From: Phlebopus portentosus
Taxonomy: Eukaryota; Basidiomycota; Agaricomycetes; Boletales; Boletinellaceae
Direction of reading: 5' to 3'
Assembly (NCBI GenBank): GCA_037892935.1
Contig: JAYXKI010000001.1
Coordinates: 1-64,000, forward strand
DNA: 64,000 bases
Numbering within the stretch: position 1 is the stretch's first letter; every line of letters begins with the position of its first letter. Made by a program: the position numbers and the translations under genes. Shown piece by piece: positions 24,238-37,191 of this stretch. Below the pieces are notes generated by a model. That model did not search any database. It saw only the letters and a program-made list of their open reading frames with translations, and was not told the DNA's origin.

Positions 24238-27200
24238 ATGTCCGCCCCTCTCCCATCTATGCCTCCCATTTCCGCCGTTAGATCTCCGGCATCCCCTCCT
24301 CTCCCGGCAGGCCTCAAAGACGCGACTGCAGCATCGCAATCAACAGCACCCGCGAAAGAATCCTACAGCGCTCTTGGTCCGGGTGGGTTGAAGAACACTG
24401 ACAACAATCACCCCATGCAGTCACCGACGCCTCCACCCAAACTGCCAGAGCTTGTGGTCTCTCCGAATAACTCATCGACATCATCTCCAACGACGACACC
24501 CGGCCGAGCACCAGCTCAACTTGCTCTTTTGCTCTCCAACGCACTTGCTGACGTCGATGCGCTCAAGGGAGCTCTCGCTGATGAGAAGAGACGTACTTCC
24601 CGCGCAGAGCGTCTCCTTCAGATCTTTCATCCTAATGATCTCTCTATGAATGAGCAAACCTCTGATGGAGCTATGAAAGCAATTCTTGATTCTGAAGCCC
24701 GCGCTGATCGAGCAGAAAGGTACGATATAATCGATATTGTTATATAGATATTTTCATTAAGATGATTCGATTTCCTTTAGAGAGCGCGATGATGCCTTAC
24801 ATGCGCTTCATTCGCTATCAAATCACTTCGCTGAGCTTGAGAGATACGAGTCGTCCTTATCGCTCCGCGCTTCAGATGCACGAAGTGCGTTTACACGTCT
24901 CCTTGCCGGCATTACTGCTTCCCATCCGCCTCCGGCTTCTTCTCCGATTCTTTCGGGCTCGCCACCAGCTCTGAGCCTTCCGACACTTCCGCCTCCTTTA
25001 CCGACCCCTTCACTAAACTCTGTCCCATCTCAACGTCTCAATACTACTGTACCTCCGCCATCTTCATTATTGAGTCGTTATACTCGCAGTCTGCCACAGG
25101 CGGCGCCTACTTTTCCGTCGTCATCGTACTCACATGGAACGAGTCATGCGCGGCAATCATCTCTTACTCACGGGTCGACTTTCAGCTGCCTTCCACTCCC
25201 TCCTCCTCCTTCGGCATCCGGACTCGGATCTGGATTGATTGGAGCCTTACCAGCTCCTCTGTCATCGTCGTCATCTTCCTTTTCGGTTCCAGCAAAACGC
25301 TCTCACAGAACTCGCAGCACTCGACGGCTGGATGACGGTCTTGCAGACGCAGGTGTGTGGGAGGACTCGAAGCGTCGGAGAATGGGAAACTGGGATATGG
25401 ATGTTGACGAACCTAACGCAAGTCACCTCGAGCAGCCATTACCTTATCCTCATCATCAACCATCACTGTCTGCTCAGCCTACGCAGCGCGTATTCGAGCA
25501 TGATCGTGACCACTTGCAACATCAACAACCTTATACGAGAAGCAGTGCGCCGTATCCACCTCGTTATGAGGAGCAACGCGAGGTGAACGGAAACGGTCCT
25601 GCGAGTGCGAATGGGATGGTCCGTCTTGATGCTCGGGAACTCGTACGGGATGCTAAGGAACGCGAACGGCGTGAGAAGGGCTATCATCCTCGTCATAAAG
25701 ATGGTGAGACGAACAGAAAGAGTAGACGGAGCGCTAGCCGTAGTTCATGGGGAAGTAGCCGTAGCATCGATGAAATGCTGCTCGAGACAGCAACGGATGG
25801 AGAACGTGGAAGGAGGGATAGTGGTAAGTTATTTGTTTAACATCCAGGATGCGCGTGGTCAACATTGATTTTTAGGTCTACCATCGCCTCGCGGGCAACA
25901 GAATTTTGGCAATTTCCCAACGCAGGCTCATTTACAGGATGCGGGCACCGCACTTCCTCCTCTTTCTGGAACCCGAGAACACAAATCTGAAAGGATCGGT
26001 TTCCATTCAAGTCAGCCATCCAGTGGTTCTATGTCTGGCGTTAACGGACTTGTTGAGAAAGAAAAACCCGTTAAAGTGCCTGCGACCCAGCTCATGACAC
26101 TCGGGCCTGGTGGGGTTGTCGTTAGTGGAGGTATATCTTCGGTTTATCTTATTCTCTATCGAAGACTATCTTCTGATGATTTGCACGATTTTCAGGTGGA
26201 CAAGCCGCATCTGCTATACCTGGCGGTGGATTCCCTCCGTACAATGAGGCCGGTCAGCGAATTTGCCGCCAGTGCGGCGTCCCGGGGCGCTATAAGGATG
26301 GCAAGTGTGTGGAAAAGTGGGGACCTGGACCTGAAGGTCCTGGGACAGTTTGTGATAAGTGAGCAGTCAGCTACATGACGCACGCTACCTTCAAATCTGA
26401 TGTATTATCGATTTTAGATGCCGAAAGAAAATGAAGCGCGTAGAGCGTCGCGGAACGTTGGACGGTTCCGTGGCTGCAGCTCAACACCAGGCTTTTCTCG
26501 CCCAACGACAATCTCAGCCTCAACTCTCTTCTCAGGGAAATGCCATAACCATGGCTCCGTCGCATTCGTCGTCTCACAACCAGAGTCGTACATCATTACG
26601 TTCAGATACCCTTGTTGTAGATCCCAGTGGGCTTGAGATTTCTTCAAGTTCTCAGAGTAAAAATGGACGAAAGTCGTCCTGGATAGCTGGTGAAGACCGT
26701 GCAGAGGTCAATGGAAAGCCGCGCGATTGGAGAGAGAAAGATGAAAGGAGTCGAGGTGGATCCAGGTGCTCTCATTCCCCTGCGTTATCGTATCATTCGT
26801 CTAGCTTGCGTCAAAGTCAGGGGCGAGATCACGGGCGAGTTCTGACACCTCCGTACATTACATCCATATCCACACGCGAGCAAGATGATGAAAACGCTGA
26901 AGAGGAAGAAGAGTACGGGAGAGATGGGAATGGTGAATTGGACGTGGACGCGGAACTCGCACATGCTGCGGACGTGGTGGACTCGAGGAAGAGCATGTCA
27001 CGGACTTCTGTGCATTACTCCTCGTCTTCGTCTTTATCTTTATCATCGGATGGTACGCGTACAGGAGCTCCGAATGGAAGTAACCGGCCACCTCGGAGTG
27101 CTAGTAGGGGATCATCGTCGTCTGCGGCAACAACAGATGAGAATAGCAGATCGAAAAAAGGTCTAACTAATGCTCCAAATGGCGCATCGAACTTGAGGCG

Positions 27201-27360
27201 CATACCGCTAGCGAGTGACATGACATCGCCGCACATCCGTCGACGAGATACGCAAGATGAACTCTATGAGGATGACGAAGACGGCGATGCAGATGCTGAC
27301 GCGGACGCTGACGCAGAGATTATGGATGCTGTCAATGCTACCATGAAGATTGAAGAGTAA
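24238..27360 (+). CDS. GATA-like zinc-finger protein with N-terminal coiled coil
   Basis: Five exons (24238-24719, 24781-25823, 25876-26130, 26196-26358, 26418-27360) give 961 residues. Residues about 95-225 form a charged heptad-like region (ALADVDALKGALADEKRRTSRAERL, then ERDDALHALHSLSNHFAELER), probably a coiled coil. A Ser/Pro-rich middle follows. One zinc finger lies at about 617-649: C-x2-C-x25-C-x2-C, reading CRQCGVPGRYKDGKC and later VCDKCRKK, followed by the basic MKRVERRG. The loop is longer than in classical GATA fingers (x17-20) and contains a fifth Cys. Such fingers bind DNA in fungal regulators, so a nuclear transcription regulator is likely. The C-terminus is acidic with a DADADADAD run. 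All exon joins keep the frame. Confidence 0.88.
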
Positions 27361-27776
27361 CTTCGCTTTCGTACCCTTTGCATTCTCGTTCGCGTCCTCG
27401 TTCTCATATCATTTCTTCGTCAATTACGTTGTAGTTTACGGATGCGAATCTCAGTATCAATGTTCCTGTTGGGTCATGGCCGGCTTTAAGTACTATTTTT
27501 GCAAATAGTTTTCATAATTTTCAGTTTTTCTTTTCAACTCAACTAGTGGCAATATACATGTACATGGCTGTATGAGTACTGGAGACCGCTGCCGGTCAAT
27601 TTCACACATTCCGACGTGTTATTTTCGTCAATAGATCATTGGCTCATTGCACAGCGAAGAACAAGGGGGGGGTGATCTCGAGTTGCGGTGCAGTTCTAAT
27701 GCCCTAGCCCTAAGAAATACGCCGTTGTGTCCTTGTCGTCCGTCGTCACCACCATCTCCTTCTCCTTACATTCACC
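27361..27776. other. 3' UTR and intergenic DNA
   Basis: No gene seen. A short G-run (ggggggg) is at about 27665. Confidence 0.5.
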
Positions 27777-29070
27777 ATGCTTTGTCTCCTACCAGTCATC
27801 CAGTTTGTCGTTCTTTCTGCGTGTTCCATGGATAAATTCGCTCAGAATGGGCCTACCGAGTGGTCAGCGTCACCCTTTAATCCATCCGCCTTTTCACTTG
27901 CTGTTCGTTCGCCTTATTTGAATACCTGGTTGCAACAAAGAAACAGCCCACAAATGCTCAGTGAGTCTTGGCCGAGGATCTGGAGCAACAATGCAGTAAG
28001 CAGTATTCCAATAAATTTTCAACGTTAATTGGACAAGAAAACTCAACTGACTGGTCTCGTCTTGTGAATGCCTACCATTGTTATTTAGATTACTGGCTGG
28101 TACGCTCTCGTCTCGGTCGACGGACAGGCGTACAGAATTTCCAGAGCAACAGACGTTGCGAACGTGACAACTGCGAATCAAACTGCAGTCGAATTTACAT
28201 CAACACGGACGTCCTTTCTGTTTGCTACGGGTGGAATGCAGATCAACGCATCCTTCTTCGGCCCCGTCGAGGTAAGTCTTCTTGGTTCTCGTACCTGTGA
28301 TTGTACATGTATATTTAGCTCGCTTCTCTGTAGCCCTTGGATCTAGTTCGGCAGTCTCTTTCGTTTTCTTACTTGACAATGTCCGCTAAATCTGTCGATA
28401 GAACTGCACACAGTTTAAGAATGTACTCTGATATATCGGGAGGTCAGCCTCTAAAGCGCTTCTTTTTCCCGACTAGCTCACCAAATGTTCCTCTCTCAGA
28501 ATTTATTACAGCAGATACGACTCAGCTGGGCCAATGGTCTTCTCAACAAGACGGGCAATAATCCTGTCAACGCAATCTCTGACTCAGAAGCAGTATTCAG
28601 AGGGTGCTGGGATTGCGCAGGATGCTATGGAGTATTATACTTTCAAAAAGGTGAATCCCTTAGACCAGCTTTCTGTATCGTCTTCCGATCGTCAGGATAG
28701 ATAGATGGAACGACAGTTTCATGGGCAATCTCAGACGATACAATTAATCGCGCGACTGCAGCGAATCCCGCCGATACGCCTGGGAATACCACCCGACTTT
28801 CTCCTCGTCCAGTTCGAGAGTAAATCTCTGTTTTGCTAATTCCCATCGAAACTTTCTCATATCTTGATTCACCGGGATTAGTTCTTTGAATAATTGGACT
28901 ACTCTCGGAATTGCTGTGGGCTGGGGCAATGTTGACTCTACTCTTCAGCCAGCCGTCTGGGCTATAGGCCTTGTGCACACCGCGCAGCACCTCAGTGCAG
29001 TATAGGACTCCGTCTGTCTGGTTTAGAAGATCGGTATCCGTACTTCTTGTCTAAATACACGGATGCAGAA
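27777..29070 (+). pseudogene. Glutaminase A (GtaA)-like protein, degenerate
   Basis: The start has a hydrophobic leader (MLCLLPVIQFVVLSACS), then SAFSLAVRSPYLNTWLQ and SWPRIW. After an intron come ITGWYALVSVDGQAYRI, an FTSTRTSFLFATGGMQINASFFGPVE segment, and PLDLVRQSLSFSYLTMSAKS with HSLRMYSDISGG. These are the conserved N-terminal blocks of secreted fungal glutaminase A, which hydrolyses glutamine to glutamate and is usually about 650-700 residues. After DTTQLGQW the frame ends (stop at 28559-28561) and only scattered pieces follow: QYSEGAGIAQDAMEYYTFKK at about 28590, VWAIGLVHTAQHL at about 28965, and RYPYFLSKYTDAEPAVSH at about 29035. The rest of the enzyme is missing. It is most likely a truncated pseudogene; a very intron-rich live gene is less likely. 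Confidence 0.72.
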
Positions 29071-29483
29071 CCCGCTGTGAGCCATATACTGTAATTGCGA
29101 TTTGTCCTTATTGTTTCGATAGGAGGACGCTCCTTCATCAATCCGTCGCAATTATTGGTCATTTCGTGCAACTGTTCCATTTGGTTCTCTAGGCTCATCG
29201 TTTTCTAACATTTAGTCCTTGGATTTCTGCTTGTTCTGACAGGCACCTTAGTCTACTGACGAGAACAGCAAGATAGAGTTCGGTATCATTGACTGTCCGG
29301 CGTACCCAGGCACGTTGACATATGATTCAACAGATGAATCCACCACTGACATGACTCATTTCTTGGTCATGACTGCTGCGCCCGAGCCGCGCAAGACACA
29401 TTTAGTAGATTTCAGAGTATCATACAGAGCTTATGACAATTGAATTTGCATTGTTTTCGACCAGTCGTGTACTTGACGAAATT
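29071..29483. other. 3' flank of glutaminase remnant
   Basis: A plus-strand open stretch at about 29250-29444 (IEFGIIDCPAYPGTLTYDS, ending at a TGA) was not recognised and may be part of the decayed gene. Nothing else was seen. Confidence 0.4.
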
Positions 29484-30676
29484 TTATTCACATACTGAGG
29501 GATTAAGGCCGATTCCGATGACTAAAGACGGATTAAGTATTAGCTAAGAATGTACACGAGTGATCTTACCCTCTCCGAAGTAGTAGATATGAGCGAGATT
29601 GATACCAGTTGTGGGTATAGAATCGCTGCACGTCGGATCTTCCTGTCCTGAGCACACCTTGACATTATCGACGGTCGCTGCAGATGCAAGAAATTATAAC
29701 ATTATGCAACAAGATTAAGAGAATACGACACGAACAGGGATCTTCAAAGTTCCAGAACTCCGTCCCACTATGACAATTCGCGAGTAAGCGTTTGGGAAGA
29801 GTTCTCACAAAACTCACTGGTGACGATATCCGAGGGCCTGAGGGATGAGTGTAGGAACACCATCTATACAATGTAAAGTCAGATTAAGGTCACTTCTCTT
29901 ATAAACGAAGACAAACCATAAGTGTGAACAGCTCTATAGATATTATCCACCCCGACAAGCCTTTCCACTAGGTCTGCGTATGCAGAATCGCCAGTCCGTG
30001 GTTGACCGAACGTGAATACTCGAAGAGGAGTGCCAGGAAAGTTCGAAGCGAGAGATAATCCACAGAGACATGCAAGAGATGCGCCAAGACTGTGGCCCGT
30101 CGAAATGAGAGTATAATCCGGATGTGCTTGGAGTTCTGAAGCAATGGTGGAGAGGATGGTCGACGCAACACTGTTGTATGCGTTCAGAAATCCGATATGT
30201 GCGGTAGCATTACTCGTCTCCGTTACGCCAGGGGATGAATATGGGACGCGTAGCCAGATATTATCTGCAATGTGACCATCAGCTCAACTCGTGTACTAAG
30301 AGAACTCGGACATGATATTACAACCTCGTACAAAGTCTTCCAGCTGTTGGCTTCCGCGAAAGGTGGCGATAATTTGTTTGTTGGAATCATCGCGCGCGAT
30401 AAATCCTTGAGTATTTGTTGAGTCATTGTTAATCTATTAACATCATATCCGTCAGCAATCCTACATGGAGGAATGGCGGCAAAAGGAGTAACATACCGCT
30501 AAAACAAGTTCGGTTCCTAACGGTTTAGGGCATGACGGTTGGTATGCAGCAATGGAGAGGCTAGTGAAACGAGTAAATTCGGCTAATAGCTCTTGAGATA
30601 TGGCGCGCCGCTCGAGCGTATTGCCGGAAACGACTTCAGCCAGGCTGCAAACTACGAGGACGAAAAGCGGGAGCAT
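29484..30676 (-). CDS. Secreted class-3 lipase, paralog 1
   Basis: Minus-strand gene with start ATG 30676 and a signal peptide (MLPLFVLVVCSLAEVVSG). Exon 1 is 30497-30676 and exon 2 is 30325-30433. The mature part has QGFIARDDSNKQIIATFRGS (oxyanion-hole strand), the nucleophile elbow STGHSLGASLA (GHSLG), VFTFGQPRTGDSAYADL, YRAVHTYDGVPTLIP with the catalytic Asp region, and the His region GYRHHGTEFWNF. The last exons give VKVCSGQEDPTCSDSIP and finish GLNPSVCE, with stop TAA 29484-29486. Class-3 lipases hydrolyse acylglycerols or related esters outside the cell. About seven short introns are shared in position with the two lipases at 45515 and 47970, so the three are a recent family. It is convergent with the glutaminase remnant. 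Confidence 0.88.
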
Positions 30677-31142
30677 GCTGGGGAGGTAAATGCTGCCTGG
30701 GTACCAGCATCCGGGAATTTATTCTCATCCATGGCCGCCTTCGTAGAGAGAAAAAGGTAACAGAACCGCCCAGAAACTTATTCTCGCTTGCACCCGTCAC
30801 AAGATCGTCGAGACGAGAGGCTGGCTAATGCATCATAAAATGTTCACGAAGTTCTATGGGGTTTTCATTTGCTATTTTGCGGTGTATCGTGTGTATCGCA
30901 TAAGCAGATTTCCGTTGTGCGCTGTAGTATACGTAGTATGTAGTGTGTCGGAGACAAGATCAAAGTATACCCAAAAGTCCGAACTAGAAGTATATTCCCA
31001 CGACTAGAAAATGCATGTGCATGATTTGTGATTGGCGATCTTGTTGTAATTGTAACAAGTAGCTAGGACTCGGAGCTGTGGCTTTAATTTCAGTGATGAA
31101 GTCCACGCCCTCTCCGTAAGTCCACGTTCGTTATATACCCTC
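30677..31142. other. Divergent intergenic region
   Basis: Between a minus-strand lipase and a plus-strand gene, so it holds both promoters. A TATATAC element occurs at about 31132, 11 bp before the ATG. No other feature was seen. Confidence 0.5.
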
Positions 31143-34029
31143 ATGTCACCCTCCGCGGAGGTGTATTCCCGCTTCAGAGAGTACGCATTTCTTGTTTCTA
31201 GGCTTCATAAATACTTTCTGAATGTTTTCATCTTAGACCGAGCAACTTCGATAGCGACTTCGCCTCGGAGCATACTGGCACTATTCCTCATGACCATAGA
31301 TCTCATCGTTTCCCACCCAAACTCGATGATCGCGGTGACGATGACGGCGGCTACGATGATGACGACGACGTGATCTATACCTCAAGTGGTGGTCGGCATC
31401 CTTACTCGCGTCCACGTCCTCAGCATTATGCGGACTACTCAGATATTGGATCCAAGTCTCGCCCCACCAGCCTTAGCCGTTCACGCACAACATCCTCGGC
31501 AAAACGCAGTCGCAAGACATCTGCTTCGACAGCGCGCGACCTCGTCCGTGCACTTCTTCACGAAAAACTCGAAGCAGATACCAGCACAGATGTACAGCTC
31601 GCGCGTGCCTACGATATCATAAAGGAGGAGTCACGTCGTGCCGCTGAAGCAGAACGTGCGGCTCTAGAAACCTCTCAGCGCCTCAAAGCTCTTGCTCTTT
31701 CGCGCGCAAGTGCTCAAAAAGATGCTTCCCGGGCCCAATCGGAACTAAGGGCATACAAACTGCAACTCGAAAACGCACAACGACAGCTGCAGGAGGCAAA
31801 CACGATAGTTGCGGCCAGTGATGCGGAACGCGCTCGAGCCGAACAGGCTGCGCGCAAGCTTAAGCATGCGGTAGAGAAGTTACGTTTGAACGACTTAATG
31901 AGACGTGCTAGGGAAGAAGGTCGGAGAGAGGGACTTCTTGAATCTCGCGGTGCCGTTCCTCCGACGAGGTCCAATCCGTTCAGTGTTCCAATCACGGAAG
32001 ACGATAACGACGATGTTCTACCCCAGACGCCTGTATCGAATGTTCCGCTTCCTGTGCCCCCTCCAGATTACCCTCCTATCGTGCGTCGTCGTGAACCGAC
32101 TCCAACATTCCGTCGTGCACAAACTCCAATGTCTGCGCTCAGGGGCTCACAAGGAACGAGAACACCTGTTCCAGACGTTATTCGGCAAAGTGCAACACCT
32201 CCGAGTAGACGTTCACAAACGCCGTCGCATCCTGTTCTTCCACCCGCCTCTATTCCAAATCGTAGGCCTTTCGTATACAATGAGTTTGATCCAGTACCAG
32301 AGAATCGAGATTTACATATCAACCCGGTTCCAGATCACATCATTATTCGCTCACCGGATCCTGTGCGATCATCTTCTCCGGCTCCTCCAACACCATTCTC
32401 ACAACCTCAAACCCGTCCTGTATCCTCGCAAGCGAACCATCCTCACTCTACCTTTGATTCTCAAATACATCACCAACCACGTCCACAGCCGCCTCGTCAT
32501 GCGAGGCACTACAGCATAGATGATCCAGCTGCTCGAGCATCTGCATCTGCGAGTCGTATCTATTCACATTACAGTACTTCCACCGATTCATCGGCTAGTG
32601 AAGCTCCCGCACAGCGTCCGCCATCACGTATTCTACGCCATAGAGAGGGTTTGCCGCAACAGGAAACTGTAAGTTCGGCTCATTGCCTTGCATCTTATTT
32701 TCTTTCTGACAGATCTTGCGAAGATCGTTCCTCGCCCTCCAACAGCAGTTCCTGGTCATTATTTCTCTCCATCAACTCGTCCTTCCTTACCGAACGATGC
32801 CGTTCCAGACTCAGCAGCTGCGTTTGCCCGCGCTCGAGCACGCCAAGGTCAACGCCCTCGGCCAGCCTCAACAAGTTCAACGTCAACTTCCTCTCCGAGA
32901 GCCTTTCCTACTCCTTCTAGCATTGCCCGGCTCCAAAGATTGCCTATTGGCGACAGGAAGTGGAGCGCTGAGAGTTCATCAAGTATTCCGGGTGAGTTGC
33001 TTCTGTTTCAACTTTATTCGAGCATGCTCCTTAACCTTTATTCACCCTGTTGTGATAGGCATCACCATCGAACCCCCAAGCCGGCCAGAGAGTATTGATT
33101 CGATTGCAACAGGTGTAACTCTACCATCCCATATGTCGCCATTCGTGGATTCCGACACTCCACTTCCCACCCAGGGTCCTGCGCATGTTCAAACAGCAGG
33201 TCGGGGCGGAGCTCCCATCCAAGGGCCGCCCCAACAGCACTCGCATGCTCATGGATTGGCTCATCCACAAAGGCCATCGTCGCGTACCGGATTCATGTAC
33301 GGGTCGATGAGCCCTACCACTAGTGGTACTATTCGTGGCTCTAGCGCTCCTGGTCCAGGCATGAGGAATTTCGGAGGCCCTTCATCACCACAAACGACGC
33401 CAACATTGAACAATTCAGGAGCACCTGGAATCGTTAATCAACCCTTTATGCCGCCTTCGCGTCCAGGTAGCGCGGCAGACTATTTTACAGATGATCATCG
33501 TCGAAATCGGAATATGAACGGTCATGGCCATGGATACGGACGCGGCCACAGAAGAGAACCCGCAGGCATAAGCGTAGATAATCTCGGTGCAGCACCTATT
33601 GACCCGAACGCGTTTCGCGATCCCGGTACGGATTCAGATGACGAAGCTGAGTTCCGAGCGCCTACACCTCGCGCGACCGCAGGCCCACCTGACATGACCC
33701 CGTTCGCGTTCGGTGAGCCTCGTGGACCTCCGCCTGGTACGCCGGGTACCGGAAGTCTACACCGCCGAAGTGGCACTCCTGCTTCAATGACAGGTTCCTC
33801 GGGTGGCTTCATCCCTCCTCGTCCTCCTTCCTCTGCATCAGAGGGCTTTCCAGGTATTGGTTCCTTTGCGACAGGAGCTTCAAATGGAAGGGGTGCTACT
33901 CGTGGCGGATGGAACCGCAAGACGTCGCTGATGAGCGGAGGAGCTAATGGACCAAATGGTCGACCTGCCTCACGTACGGCATTCGGGAATACGCCTTTCA
34001 TGCGTTCAAGCGGACTATATGACGATTAA
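31143..34029 (+). CDS. Coiled-coil protein with long low-complexity C-terminus, function unknown
   Basis: Four exons (31143-31180, 31237-32668, 32724-32991, 33059-34029) give 902 residues. A short acidic segment (YDDDDDV) precedes a basic Ser/Arg stretch. A long coiled coil follows at about residues 95-230 (KEESRRAAEAERAALETSQR, LENAQRQLQEANTIVAASDAE, REEGRREGLLESR). The rest is Pro/Ser-rich disordered sequence, then Gly-rich runs near the C-terminus (GHGHGYGRGHRREP) and the end SSGLYDD. The intron at 32669-32723 uses an AAG acceptor. The more obvious CAG acceptor 12 nt upstream would keep the same frame and add ILRRS-like residues out of register with the following Pro/Ser-rich frame, so I rejected it. 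No catalytic domain was recognised. A scaffold or cytoskeleton-associated role is only a guess. Confidence 0.78.
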
Positions 34030-34663
34030 AATCTCTACGGTATCTCTTCAGCTTCATCTATCACCATCTCATCTTCGTCTCATTTCAATTCTTCTCGACC
34101 TGCATCACCCTTGCCTGTCTTAAAGGATCGTCTTTGATTGCTGATCGTGTCATTCACTTCTCTGCGGACCCTTTTCCTTGTTCTCATACCCGTACCAGTG
34201 TGCTACCCCTATCCTCATCTACGAACCTATCTTATTTGTGATTGTATCGACAGTGACTCGTTTTATATTTTCATGCTGCCGCTTATTCTAGTGTATTCTT
34301 CAAGATATTCTGAGCAGTTCGGTTGCAAGTCGAGGGATCGCGTATCCTCAGCAAGAATATAATAGGACAAAAGTCTATTGAGCTACGAGTTACAAGCACC
34401 GTGGGACGTGCGGCATCCTACTATACACATGCGTACATTCGTGCGATATCGTATACGTCAACAGATCACGACAGAGACAAATTAAAAGAACAGTAAGCCG
34501 AGACCAAAAAAGGATAAGAACCATGTTTGGACATGGTGAGAACAACAACGACCAGGGGTGAGGAGACAGTAGTGCAATAAGAATCGAATAGATCGAGGAT
34601 GCTAATTCGCATCATCAAGTCATTCACGGAGCGCATATAGTCAGGGGATTTGCACGATACCAT
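34030..34663. other. Intergenic DNA between convergent genes
   Basis: This holds two 3' UTRs. No gene or repeat was recognised. Confidence 0.5.
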
Positions 34664-35195
34664 TTACTCGTCGTCAGCCTCAGCAGGCTCTTCAGCGGGT
34701 TTTGCCTTCTTCGAACGGGGCTTCTTTGCGTTCTCCTTGTCTGCTTTGACCTTCTTGGCCTTGGCCTTGGACTCAGCAGGCGCCTGGCCACGCTTGGGGT
34801 TCAAAGGCGATTCGCGCCAGAGTGCAGCAACCTAGAACGACCAAAATGACTGAATATTGTGAAAGATGCAAACGAGGCGCAACGACTTACAGCAGACATG
34901 CCCTCCTTGGTAGGCTTGTCGGGGTTCTTCTCCTTCCAACTCTTGAGGTTCTCACTCATGAAGTTGTTGTACGCGCTTGGGGCACGCTTTGCTTTCGCTG
35001 CCACCGAATCGATAAGCTTAGACAGTTAACAAGTAAAGAGAGAGACTCACGTTCAGCATCAGCCTTCTTGGTTTTCGTATTGGCCTTACGAGTCGCGGTC
35101 TTGGTGGTTGTCTCTGAACGCTCATATAACCTCATCAGCAGTGGGATATGTAAGCGAATAATCAGCAAATACTCACGAGTAACAGCTTTTGCCAT
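34664..35195 (-). CDS. Small basic YABBY/HMG-box-like nuclear protein
   Basis: Four exons on the minus strand (35177-35195, 35051-35113, 34891-34997, 34664-34831) give 118 residues. A Lys/Thr-rich N-terminus leads into KRAPSAYNNFMSENLKSWKEKNPDKP and MSAVAALWRESPLNPKRG, the helix pattern of the HMG-like YABBY domain: a PSAYN.FM start and a V..LW..SP end. A Lys/Ala-rich tail ends EEPAEADDE. Proteins of this form are common in basidiomycetes and resemble chromatin-associated HMG proteins; they probably bind DNA without strong sequence preference. All splice phases close. Confidence 0.9.
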
Positions 35196-35494
35196 TTCTG
35201 TAGTTTCTGCGGAATGCGAAGGATGCTGTGGGGCGAGGGATGGACAAGGGGGATGATGGAGGGACGAAACAAGGGGATGTTGTTGGAAAGGAGTCGACGC
35301 GAGCGGTTTTTGTACAGTCACCACCGTGACAAAACACGGCATGTCACATCACAACAGTGGTCACGCGCTATGCTTCAACCAACCACCGCGCGCGCGAATC
35401 CGAATGTATGCGTCTTGTCTTGCACCGCGCTGCCCGAGTGATCGATGAAAGACTTCAAATAAATAACACATTCCAATAACAACGACATCCGTCG

Positions 35495-37191
35495 TCAGCA
35501 AATGACGCAGTCCACCGACGATGCATTTCCCGGCGGCGATGTGGTAAGTTGCACGTCGAGGTCCGCGTGTAAGGACCCGTCTGACATGATATAAGGGCTC
35601 CCACTGAAAAGAGGGATGCATCGATACTCATCCTGAAACTGGAGACAAAAGACAAGGAATACGTACTCGTACATCAACTCACGTCCTTTTACTTCTGGAG
35701 AAGCAGTATTCTCTATCCCCGAAAATAACACCTTCCCTGCCAGTCTCGCGCTTTCTTGCTGGTCTTCCCACGTTCCTTGAGCCATTCTTCGTCTCCTTGA
35801 GCGAGCATGTTCTCTCCGAATTCTCTCTATCGGAGAGTTCATTGGTGCGCTGTCTCCCAAAGACTGCATTGCAGTGAGGGGCCTTGAACCGGAAGAAGCA
35901 AGATTGAGAATTATCGGAGGTTTCGCACTCGAATCATTTTGTGTATTTGAAGAAAGGAGGTCCGGTGGAGATGATTGAGCCGTGATAATCAGCCGAGTCC
36001 GAGCATAGCACTGCATGCTCTCGTCAAGAATAGCCAGAGCTACTGCCCAGGATCCTGGAGTAAGTTTTCGACCTCGCGCCGCCTCAAGAGCAGCTTCCGA
36101 TACACCATTTACCGCAGAATCCAAAGACGGCAGACTGGCTGCAGCACTGATTGAAGGCGACGATGATCCCGAGGGATTGGGTACGACAAAGAAAGTCAAA
36201 AGCCAAACTCGGCCTAGATGTACAAAGGCAATTTATTCGGAACTACTTTTGACACGTCAGGAATCGCGAGAACCATACCTCGGGCAATGAACTCCACAGC
36301 TACTGATCCGGATACTCGCATACGGCGTTGAAACAACCTGAGCTGAAGGTCAACTCTGAATGAATCTGTTTCTGGTCCTGATCCTCCCTCGTGAACATGA
36401 GCTTGATCCTTGAAGGCTTGAGTGCCTTCCTTTACCTTGCGTCTTGTTGTCATCCGTTCCAGGTCTGGACGACTTGCGTCCGCTGATGTATGCGATTGGA
36501 CACCTGCAAGTAACATGCGATCCGGTCCTGAAAGAGGAATGAGGCCTGGTACGGACCGCAAGCGCTGAAACAGAGTATTGTCCGACACAGCAAGACAGGC
36601 CGCTCGGAGCTCAGATACCCCTTCTGGTGACAATGGTGCAGCCCTTGACAAGAACTCCAGTAAGAATCCATCCGTTCCTGCACCATCATTCGAGCCTTGA
36701 GCAACACTTGACTTCGACACGATACTCCAATATACAGCCGAGCGACCTTCGATGCTTGTCTCTTGCAAGATCGACGCAAACGAGAGCGAATGAGACATGC
36801 ATGCGTTCGCACAGCTATCCAGAACGCCAATCGCCTCCATAGTATTCAGCTTCCCAGAGGTAATGTCATGCAATACGTTGAGCACGAGTCCTTGGATGGT
36901 CTTGTGGATATCATTCTGGACTTTCAGAGTAATAGTCGCGGGAAGGACTTTGGCAGGCGGTCCAGATGGACCCGCACCGGGTGAAGGTAGGAACTGGGAT
37001 CCTCCAGAGCTGCTGCGGCATGCATGGCCAGTAGATGAAGATAAACTTGCAAGGGGCTTCTCAATTGTAGAAGCAGCAGCCCGACTGGAACTGGACGGGT
37101 TTGGGTTAACATCGTCGTACGCTGGTGGCGCCTCAGCCGGTACGTCGAACAAATTCAAATCCTCGCTGGTATCCGCCCTCTTGGATGGCAT
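35495..37191 (-). CDS. PPAY/CaaX paralog 1, function unknown
   Basis: Three exons (36279-37191, 35667-36213, 35495-35603) give 522 residues. The N-terminus carries EAPPAYDD, a PPxY motif of the kind bound by WW domains of Nedd4/Rsp5-type ubiquitin ligases. A helical middle follows (VQNDIHKTIQGLVLNVLHDI, AIGVLDSCANACMSHSLSFA, FLSRAAPLSPEGVSELRAACL, LFQRLRSVPGLIPLSGPDRMLL). A beta-rich part has LRLFQRRMRVSGSVAVEFIARG and TFFVVPNP. The last residues are DCVIC, matching C-a-a-X and suggesting prenylation. No signal peptide or membrane segment was seen, so lipid-anchored cytosolic attachment is inferred. A paralog with the same order of blocks lies at 39428-41413 on the other strand. No named family was recognised. 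Confidence 0.85.

Noticed and set aside
32716..34029. A single 437-codon open frame without the intron at 32992
   Set aside because: Its first 110 residues are unlike the flanking Pro/Ser-rich protein; splicing at 32669-32723 and 32992-33058 gives a continuous natural-looking protein.
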